DNA from: Patellaria atrata CBS 101060
Taxonomy: Eukaryota > Ascomycota > Dothideomycetes > Patellariales > Patellariaceae
Assembly: GCA_010093705.1 (NCBI GenBank)
Contig: MU006089.1
Span: 898,658 to 938,676 of the forward strand
DNA: 40,019 nucleotides
Reading direction: 5' to 3'
Shown: positions 32,235 to 40,019 of the stretch, piece by piece
How the letters are laid out: each line of letters begins with the position of its first letter
How positions within the stretch are numbered: position 1 is the first letter of the stretch
Translations under genes and position numbers: made by a program
Notes under the pieces: model-generated
Databases searched by the model: none
Seen by the model: the letters and a program-made list of their open reading frames with translations, nothing else
What the model was told of the DNA's origin: nothing

Positions 32235-34859
32235 TCACGCAGGCTGAGGAGGATAGCCACCGAATAGAGGCGGTGGATGCTGCTGTTGCTGCTGTTGAGC
32301 TTGTTGCTGTTGCATATTCTCCAAAAGCCACGTCCAGTCCATGTCGATATCCATATTAGGCATGCTCTGCCACGGTCCCGCGTTCATGTTATGCGAAGGA
32401 TCCGGTATACTAGTCAAGTCCATTGGTTGAGGGTCAAACGACGGATTTGGCATATAAAGTCCATCATATGCAATGAGAGGATCGTCTCCGCTGGCGGCTG
32501 CGAAATGATGGTGTGTCATTTGTACTGGTGATGCTGAGCTGCCCGTTCGCGCATACGACGCCGGAGTATTCAGAACGGAATTACTCCTACTTGACCTATG
32601 GGTGAATTTCTCACCGCGACGGATGGAGATTGTTCCAAAGAAAGGGATTGCGACCTTTTGAGGTTGGTCATTACCGTTGCCTTGGTCTTGATCCGGCCAA
32701 CCGAGCTGTTGGAGTACAGCGTAGCTCTGCGCAGCAACCTTACCACCTTTCTCAGAGGAAGCACGCCGGAAAATCGCTTTACATTTTTCAATTGCTTGCC
32801 AATCCTTCTCGTCTTGCTCTGGATTTTCATCGCTACTTAGTTTTCCGTATCCTAGAACGCGGAGAATGACGACGATCGATGCAGTGAATGCCAGGAAGTC
32901 GATCGATTTGCATTCATACAGGGGTTCCGTAATCTCTGGCTGTCGGAGAAGCTGGTATAAGCGGAGCATTTCTCTGGCGCTGTCGAAGCACGCGGTTTTG
33001 CTGTACTCGAACCGAGCAGTCGACGCAGATTTAAGCATGAAAGGTAGATGTAAGTAGACCCGGACTTGGTGGTAAGTAATCTGCGTGAGTAGTCTTTCTC
33101 TAACCTCTAGGACCGCCGCATCATTATTACTCTCCGCGCTTAAGGATGCGTTGTTGTTCACATTGTACCAATCCGCTGGCATTAGTGCTAGAACATTGTC
33201 GAGTCGCTGGTCTAGATCCAATACGGTAGAGTACGAGTGCTCAATGAAGCCTTGGGTCCGGTCAATGACTTCGCCGGCAATAACAGAAACCTTGGCCATG
33301 AATTCCATCAAACACGATCCCTCCCCTTTTGCGCGAATCTCAAGGTCACAATGAAGATCATTGATACCATATGGAAGTCCTAGCATCATCGAAAGGAAAC
33401 GGTCAGAAGTATCTACAATCTTTGTCAGCACACCCGAAGAAAATGCTGTCGAAACGTTCAGTTTCTATCCGGTTAACTTACATAATCCCCAGAAAATTGA
33501 GTCGCGAGCTGGATCCATTGCGTGATTACGATGCAGTCCCTAGGATCATTAGTTTCAAGATAATTATCCTTATCTAACCGTCTGTACTTACGGTTAACTG
33601 TGCAAATATCAAACCGCGGCGGAATGCTAGCCAAGCTCTTCGTGCTTGACCTATATCAGAATAACATTTTCCGGCGAAGAGTATGCACTCCATGCCGTGC
33701 AAAGTTGATGCGTATTCATCATCGAATACAATCCATCGATGGACTAGGGCGAGGTATCTGTCGATATCATCGCCTTGGAGCGCTACTCCTACCGCAAGTG
33801 CCAAGGTTCCTAGTTCACTCGGGTTACCACTGGATAGTACGCGAGTCATAAATTGGATCAAAGTCTCTCCAGGGGATGTTCCTGGTGTCTTCTCTCGCCA
33901 CTGCATCCAGAATTCGCCATTCGTCTTTAGAGCTTCTACCATCTGTTCATAAGGTGGAAATGCCGCAAGAAGTGCTCTTCGAGTGCGATCATCCTTGGCC
34001 TTCGTGGATGAAGGCATGTCTTTTGCTAATTCAGGTTGGATTGGCCCTTGAAGCTGTATTCCATTGGAAGAATACGTACATCTTGGGGGAATCTTTTGCA
34101 TGGACACCGGGCTATTCGAATGTTTGAAATCCGATGAACCCGGACTCCCAGATGTCTGACTCTCTGCCCTACTCAACTACAGATTGCTAAGTCAGCCATA
34201 TTCTCATTGTAGAGTAATTGATAGTACATACAACTACATTATCGAACATTGACAAAAGAGGCGCCGGTTCTGCAGCAGCGGACAAACCAGCATCTTCTGA
34301 AATTGGAGTGGGTGGAAATGCTTCCGATCGCAACTTTTTCAGGGCTTCTGCTGGGTCGTCTGAACCTTCGAGCAGTCCATCTACCAAAGCTTCCAAACGC
34401 GCGACACGCTCGCGGAGATTTTTTCGTTGGTCTACAACAATTTCACTGACCGCGTGCTCCTGGTCGATACATTTTGATCCGCGAGCAAAACATTCTGTGC
34501 ATACACTGGGATTCTCAGGGGAAAATGTGCACCGGATTTTCCTTCTTCTGCCTAGATGCAAGTCAGTATCAATTCCTTGCTTTTTGAAAGTTGACAGCGC
34601 ATAATTGCATAACAAAGACTAGAAAATTGGAGTTAATGACCGTGGGGGATTATTGTCTGAATAATCATGATGTTGCAGGTTAATGTAGGTAAGTGATCTC
34701 GTGCAGAGCAATTGCGCGCCTCTCCTTCAGCTGTGCCGTAACACGGTAGGTGCTAGTAAAAACAGACAACGTACATTCGAAGCAGCTGTGAGTTCCTTTC
34801 CTCATTTTCTTCCGTAAACCCACGGTCACGCCCAACTCTGAGGTAGTTGAGCGCGGCAT
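32235..34859 (-). CDS. Zn(II)2Cys6 transcription factor with fungal-specific domain
   Basis: A DNA-binding regulator of the Gal4-type class. Five exons (34859-34775, 34551-34232, 34176-33592, 33539-33482, 33412-32235) total 741 aa. The zinc cluster is Cys26-X2-Cys29-X6-Cys36-X9-Cys46-X2-Cys49-X6-Cys56, with the basic loop RRRKIR; the first intron falls inside the Cys29 codon. A short Leu/Val-rich coiled segment follows (LRERVARLEALVDGLLEG). The middle homology region contains ARRAWLAFRRGLIFAQLT, GLHRNHAMDPARDSIFWGLY and TSDRFLSMMLGLPYGI, a hallmark of the fungal_trans domain. The C-terminus has a Gln-rich run (QQQQAQQQQQQHPPP), probably an activation segment. ATG 34859 is the first ATG of the frame; an in-frame GTG lies 23 codons upstream. 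Regulated genes are unknown. Confidence 0.88.
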
Positions 34860-36080
34860 GCTTTCGTCCGTGGTATACGTTCCTTGGGGAGTTAGAATCG
34901 CCAGTATGTCGGTTGGCAATGATACCACAAAAAATTAGGAGGAAATGACCAAGCGGAGCAAGGGAAACGGGCGAGATCAGGACAATATATGATGAATTGG
35001 AATTGGGAGAGGAGATCGCGTGTCGAATGTTGCGGTCACTGCGGTTCGTATGAAGGACGTGTATATACCCGGCCGAAGCTTCGTCCGGATGAGTAATATT
35101 ACGTTTTCAGGTGTACGAAGGGCTGGAGAAGTCGTTTCAAATATAATTTCAGCACGGCGTCTCCTCTTATCCGCAAAGCTGGCTTCTGAAATACCAACTG
35201 TCAGCCCTAGTGGATCTACGTCAAGCTTCCTCTCGCAGTGCACGACATCGCCAAGCGAAAAGCCGCGCGAGTACAAGACAAAGAAAACGACGCACCTTGG
35301 AATTTGCGCCTAGTGAGCGAGCTGGGTAGGGTTGAAAAGATGCACGAAACTACAATATACAGAAGAATCCTTCAAGTTCTCTGGGGGTGGTGGTGAGAAT
35401 TGCCTAAAGCTTTCCTAGCATTCTAAAGGGTGACGACCTAAAGGTGTGGCCAGAGAGTATTATATGTTTGCACATATGTGATTAACCCACAGAACCCGCA
35501 TCAAGCCGCCCTCTCTGTTATCGCTTGATTCACTTTCCTGCTTCCAATTAACTCATCGGATAATGCAGGGACCTATGGGATTTATTTGTCTTCAATGGAG
35601 GATTGTGACAGGAAGAAATGCATTCCCTTAAACAGCTTGGCCATATGTGCTATAGAGTGCGACGTTGCGAACCCCTCCCCTCGTGCCCCTCTGGAGGCGC
35701 AACTAGCCAGCTATGGCTTTCTTTGGGATGCTACAGCAACCAATATAATCGAGGTACGGGCATTGATCAACTGCATTTCGTCAAATACCTTACACCTTTT
35801 ACCGAATCCTTCACCACGTTTGTTGTTTTGTTGCTCTGACCTCGTCCGTAGCGTCACCGTTCAAAGCCAGATCGGAGCTTGATCTCATCGTTGCAAAGTT
35901 GCTGGAGACTAGCGTACTAATGACCGTACAGTATATGATAGACCGGGCCGACCACATCTGAAGCACTGGATGTAGTATTTAGATCCTCCTTCCTCAAAAA
36001 GTTTTTCTACGATTAGAACTTCAGACCTTTGGATGCCATAGCTTTCCACTCTGCACAGACTCGGAAACCATTTCTAGAAT
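34860..36080. other. Intergenic: transcription-factor promoter
   Basis: About 1.2 kb upstream of the Zn2Cys6 gene. Short open frames (for example 35586-35882) show no recognisable content. No RNA gene or transposon ends were seen. Confidence 0.4.
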
Positions 36081-36089
36081 CATTTCTGG

Positions 36090-36570
36090 AGGGATGTCAC
36101 GAATAACTGTAACAGCTAAACTGAACAGCCGCACCACCACCTGGTCCACCTGGACCACCAGCGCCGGAAAGAGCTGAAGCTCGGATTGAGGCAGTCAGAC
36201 CTAATAGATTTTGTGTCACAAGGAAGTCTCATTACCGACACCCCATCGTGGACCATACTGTGCATAGGCAACCCTAGGAATGCAGAGATACATCACCATC
36301 ACCGGTTATCGCAAGGCGTCGTCAAAGCGGTCACCCCAAGTTCATGCTGGTTCTACCGACATAGGCATCAGTAAAATCCTACAAACTTACGACTGGGTCA
36401 TTGATCCAGTAATGGTTGAGCACAATCATCTCAATCGAAGATTAACCATAAGAATCGATGATTATCCCTGAGGGAGGCTGGAAGAAGTTGCCCTGTGCTG
36501 CAAAGCTCATCTGAAGTGCTGTCCGAATAAGGTTGTTGCAAGCGGTACCGCTTGGCACACGCGAACCCCT
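36090..36570 (-). pseudogene. Decayed gene of unknown family
   Basis: Minus-strand segments read like the end of a real protein: PSGTACNNLIRTALQMSF then QGNFFQPPSGIIIDSYG (about 36557-36470). After an in-frame TAA comes SSIEMIVLNHYWINDPV in the same frame, up to a GTAAGT donor near 36390. Further down are VAYAQYGPRWGV (about 36275-36237) and, after a TATTAG acceptor, LTASIRASALSGAGGPGGPGGG ending AAVQFSCYSYS and a stop near 36096. The TAA may derive from CAA, as repeat-induced point mutation or ordinary decay would make. The 5' part is not found upstream of 36570. I do not recognise the family. Confidence 0.45.
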
Positions 36571-36782
36571 CCCTCTCTTTCACGACATCAAGTGCACCAT
36601 ACCATCATCCACCGCATCCGAGCCGTAGACGGACGAGAAACATAACGATTGCCCACTGAGCCCAAGGCTATCAGCGTCAGTTAGGCATACGAGGCACAGT
36701 CACTTAGTATACCATGCATACTCACCCCTCTAAAATACATGAAACCCGGTTCCACCGCTAATTCAACTTATCCACCGACACT

Positions 36783-37546
36783 ATGACACAACCGATCAGA
36801 TCGCCACACGCGTCGCCACGAAATCGTCTCAAGCCTCACGACGACCCGTTCTTCAAACTTCCCGTCACGCCGCCGCGCTCGTCTTCCGCGTCCTCATACG
36901 CCTCACCCGAGCTCGATGTCGCGACGTTAGATGATCAGCAGGAAGATTCTCTCCTGACACGTGTACGCCACCCGCCAGATCCCTAATTTAGATCTCAGAA
37001 AGCTCTGATCAACATGCTTATATCTCGAGCTTAAAAAAACCTTTATATGTTAATCCCCAACCTTGAATAATGTAAAATATGAAATCTTCCAACGAAAAGC
37101 TCGAGCTTAAGCTATGGTTTTTTTCCTGATATAGAGAAGAATTCCAGCTGACCCGCCACTCGCTATAGGTCATAGTGGCTCCTTTTCTCTTCATCTCTTT
37201 TCTCGTCTCCCTATTCATCGTTGACCGCAACCACCGTCTGTACCGTGCTTCCTCTCACCCCAGCAATATCCCACCTAGCAACTCGCTTTGGACGCGAATA
37301 TCATCGGCCTGGAACCCTGAGCCATACCAGGACCCGGCGAATTCGACATGGAATGTACGACAGGATCAAGGATGGTTCGTGCGGAAGAAACACCGCAAGG
37401 TCACGAAGCTTCAACTTGACCAGGCACTGGAGATGCGTGGGAGAGTGATGATCGCGATCGTGGGGATAGTGGTTGTGAGCTTTCTATTGGGCGCTTGGGG
37501 CATCAAGTGGACTATATCAACGCTCGGGAGGTATCTCTACAGGTAG
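36783..37546 (+). pseudogene. Small two-helix membrane protein gene with one in-frame TAG
   Basis: Exon 1 (36783-36960) encodes a Pro/Ser-rich cytosolic N-terminus (PFFKLPVTPPRSSSASSYASPEL). A 176-bp intron with donor GTGTACG leads to exon 2 (37137-37546). The joined frame has 196 codons. At codon 70 (37166-37168) a TAG interrupts EFQLTRHSL / VIVAPFLFISFLVSLFIVD, right at the start of the first membrane helix. A second helix (VMIAIVGIVVVSFLLGAWGIKW) lies near the C-terminus; the loop between carries WNPEPYQDPANSTWN. Both sides of the stop look well kept, so this could be a recent nonsense change (TCG or CAG to TAG), a base error in the assembly, or a missed splice. I do not know a function. 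Confidence 0.55.
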
Positions 37547-39340
37547 GAAACTTTCTGTTAATGGTTTGGAGATGGCGATCTGCGGGTCGGCCCTACCCGT
37601 GTCCTTTAAAGAGTCAGTTGAGGATGGCGAGAGCAACAGACTTCATTCATCGGGTCTCGAAACACGTGGGTTGCGTTGTACAGGTGAGCTTAATTTCACC
37701 TTGGCGGCATGGAATATGTGGCGATTTTGGTATGCGTCCTGTTCGTGAGCATGAGGTTGGGTGGTTGGTGGTGATTCCATCTTTTAAAAACTTCTTTTGC
37801 ACGTATTAATATGGACTCTGTTGGTGGACTGATGAGATCGTCATCCAAACATTCCTGGGGTACAAAGAACCGTGAAAAGAATTTTTCTTCTTCCATATCA
37901 AGGCAAAGGTTCCAGTATCAGGTTCTGAGGAGTTTTCAAGAAAGGACTTTTTTTTCCTTTGGGTATAAAGGCAAAGGTCCAGTAAGTTATCACGTCCCCG
38001 AAAATTTTCAAGCAAAAGGGGTCTTTTTTTTGGGGGGGTTTTTGGATACGAAGGCAAAGGTTTTGGTATCACACATCCCACAAAAAAATCTTTCCATTCT
38101 TTTTCTTTCCCAGGGAAAGACATTGCCAGTATCACAAGCTAAGATATCGATCTTTCGCCACGGGAAAATATAGTGTCAGTTCCTTCGGGTTGGATACACA
38201 CTCTACCCGTTTCATAGGATGTGGGCTATTCGATGTAGTCACTCTTGTTAGATGGTTATTTCGATTGCCACCTCCCATTAATCGTGCTCTCGGATTTTGT
38301 CATTTCATACACTTGGACAATTCGTAAAAACCTAATTTTTCACTCTTCCATTGTTAAGGCCAGTTAAATTGTACACTGGCAAATATCAAAGCTATCCCGA
38401 TTTGAGTAAAGTATCTTGGCTCAAGTGTATATGATAAAGTATAAATACAGGTCGCCGACGCATAAAGACGAGAAGGTCATGGTAGAGTAGATTCAGATAA
38501 TCTATGTAGCTGTATTTATTCCATGACTGTATTAACATTAAGGTAAAGCTCTGCTCAGTCAGCTTTGCAGTATCCCAAACAGATGAGTGCCACAAATCAA
38601 CTCCACTTAAAAAATAGAAAGAGGGAAAAGGAGCTTCTCCAGATTCGCACATATACTTTCAGGTGTGTGTACCTCAGATATGAAGAGAGGTGGGTTTGGA
38701 GTATACTATATTGTACATAGGCACTCCTCAGCTTTTAATGAACCTTAGCTTACTTTCCATTCCGAGCCTGGTGGGACAGCACGAAATACGACATGTCGTA
38801 TAACCCTGACCACCAGCAGGTCATCCAGCACTTCCCCAAACCAACCAACACTCAAACCTCACACCTCGCACTTACACTCTCAACATCTTTCAGCCGCATC
38901 TGAATCGCATCCCCATCAGCCCAGATCTCCCAGCTCGACTCCTGGGAAAAAAAATAAATAAATTCGGGGATACGGGGTCGGGCCCGAATGCGTGTAAGCT
39001 GTTTGCGTGAACCTAATGCCGTCAGAGGGGAGATGTAAACTACAGCAGCGACTCTCTGTTGGGAGAGGGCAGAGATCGGCGCCTTGGTGCTGGGTGGGTT
39101 GGGTAGGTTTTCGGTTCGGTTGGTTGGGATAGAAGTGGACGGGCTAGATCAAAAGCCGTACCGGCTAGGATGGAAGTGTGGAGTTGGTCCAAGGCGAACA
39201 GTTGGAAACAAAGAGCGTCGTGTACGGTACATGTACCTAGGTAGCTTATATGATGGAAAGTGTGCGGTTGGGACAAGGGTGGACAGCTGGAATAAGAGCG
39301 GACAGACAGAATGGATGGAAACGCACGCAAGCGTTATAGC
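37547..39340. other. Gene-free right arm
   Basis: No supported gene in 1.8 kb. It contains the degenerate tandem repeat at 37870-38140 and homopolymer runs (for example poly-T and poly-G near 38020-38040). Short open frames have no recognisable content. Confidence 0.4.
37870..38140. repeat. Degenerate ~70-80-bp tandem repeat
   Basis: The block AAGGCAAAGGT recurs at about 37901, 37968 and 38050, each time followed by a CCAGTATCA-like or GGTATCAC-like stretch. Between them lie TTTTCAAGAAAGGAC / TTTTCAAGCAAAAGG blocks with T runs. A further GCCAGTATCACAAG lies at about 38125. Three to four units are visible by eye. Confidence 0.6.
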
Positions 39341-39344
39341 TGGA

Positions 39345-39870
39345 ACAGGAGCGCACGGCATGATCAGACCAAAGCGAATTCTTCGAACGGGGAGCGTACA
39401 CCTCGAACGGAAGCGTTCGGTACGATCAGCCCCGACGCAAGAGTCTACATATACAACGGAGGCATATTGTGTAGTACAGTCTCACCAAAGCGTACCGGCA
39501 CACCTCGAACCAGAGTCTACGCGCGCGAGAGAAGGATGCTATAGTACAGTCGGGCATAAAGCATACCCACAACAAAAGCGTCCACCTCGAAAAGAAAGAA
39601 AAGAAAAAAAAAAAAAAGAAAGAAAAAAAAAATAAAGGTACCCAAAACGGAATTGAACAGAAACCTACAGGAGGGTAACAGCCAGAACGGAAGCACCCCA
39701 TATAACCAGATCAAAGCGAACTCTCTTCGAAACAAGAATCTACACACGGTTCTACAAGAGAGGTATATCGTATGGTACAATCAGACCAAAGCAAAGCCCC
39801 TTCGAACAAAGAAGTTCCAAACATACAATACCGCATGGTACGGGGTCCGAACTATCCACGACAAATAGCC
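39345..39870. repeat. Degenerate ~60-70-bp minisatellite near the right edge
   Basis: The core GGTAC-ATCAGACCAAAGC(G)AA is followed by CTTCGAAC and then AGTCTACA or a variant. It recurs about seven times: near 39360, 39419, 39476, 39542, 39702, 39773 and 39838. One unit is interrupted by a 40-bp A-rich run (about 39592-39632). Related GGACAG/GGAAC blocks begin already near 39190. The unit is not a protein-coding repeat that I recognise. Confidence 0.6.
39592..39635. repeat. A-rich low-complexity run
   Basis: About 44 bases of almost only A with a few G, inside the minisatellite. Such runs often mark replication slippage or assembly uncertainty. Confidence 0.8.
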
Positions 39871-40019
39871 GTACACGTGCAGTAAACACATCGGACGACC
39901 TACTATGGTATCCTGTGCTTTTTACGTTATAGATGTGGTTTCTAAATACCGAGGGGAAATGTATCCTGTCGATTCCTTTTGTCCCGGGGAAGAAGGGGAA
40001 TTTCTTTTCTTTTTTTTTT

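Noticed and set aside
32277-32320. CTG/TTG triplet microsatellite
   Set aside because: On the minus strand it encodes the Gln-rich end of the Zn2Cys6 factor, so it is part of the gene.
39084-39635. Plus-strand ORF of 183 codons at the right edge
   Set aside because: It runs through the minisatellite and the A-rich run and ends in a Lys-rich artefact of poly-A.

Overview
The window looks like nuclear DNA of a filamentous ascomycete (Pezizomycotina). Genes have short introns (about 45-205 bp) with GT..AG ends. A velvet regulator (VelB), a Zn(II)2Cys6 activator with a fungal-type middle domain and a hAT transposon of the fungal type are present. Leotiomycetes is my best guess for the class, but this is inference only.

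Layout. Position 25-435 (+) is the last exon of eIF3b. It converges on a synaptojanin-like SAC/5-phosphatase gene (793-4727, -). MSH4 (5391-8614, -, 13 exons) follows. Between MSH4 and the divergently transcribed ribosome-assembly gene RSA4 (13201-14751, +) lies a 4.6-kb repeat island. A degenerate ~250-bp tandem repeat of four units is split inside its second unit by a ~3.5-kb hAT DNA transposon. The hAT carries a decayed transposase (- strand), a convergent DUF3716-like zinc-binding ORF (+ strand), a solo LTR nested in the transposase, a 100-N assembly gap, and a dense array of the palindrome CGTACG. After RSA4 come a small conserved hydrophilic protein gene (14933-15479, -), a 2.8-kb stretch with no firm gene, velB (18288-19731, -), HEL2/ZNF598 (22161-24705, -), MND1 (25708-26449, -) and an MFS sugar transporter (26738-28408, -). 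Next are an unrecognised basic, probably nuclear, protein (30033 to about 31595, -) and a Zn2Cys6 transcription factor (32235-34859, -). The right end is poorer: a decayed gene (about 36090-36570, -), a small two-helix membrane protein gene with one in-frame stop (36783-37546, +), and two families of degenerate short tandem repeats.

Themes. Two meiotic recombination factors (MSH4, a MutS-gamma subunit, and MND1, partner of Hop2) lie 17 kb apart. Three genes serve translation or ribosomes (eIF3b, RSA4, HEL2). VelB links development with secondary metabolism. No operon-like or metabolic cluster was seen. For six of the multi-exon genes (the SAC/5-phosphatase, MSH4, velB, HEL2, the transporter and the Zn2Cys6 factor) every splice junction was placed by reading frame and family homology, and the summed exon lengths are multiples of three.

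The most novel item is the hAT element: it appears to hold a second, non-transposase gene and a CGTACG array that runs through coding and non-coding parts alike.
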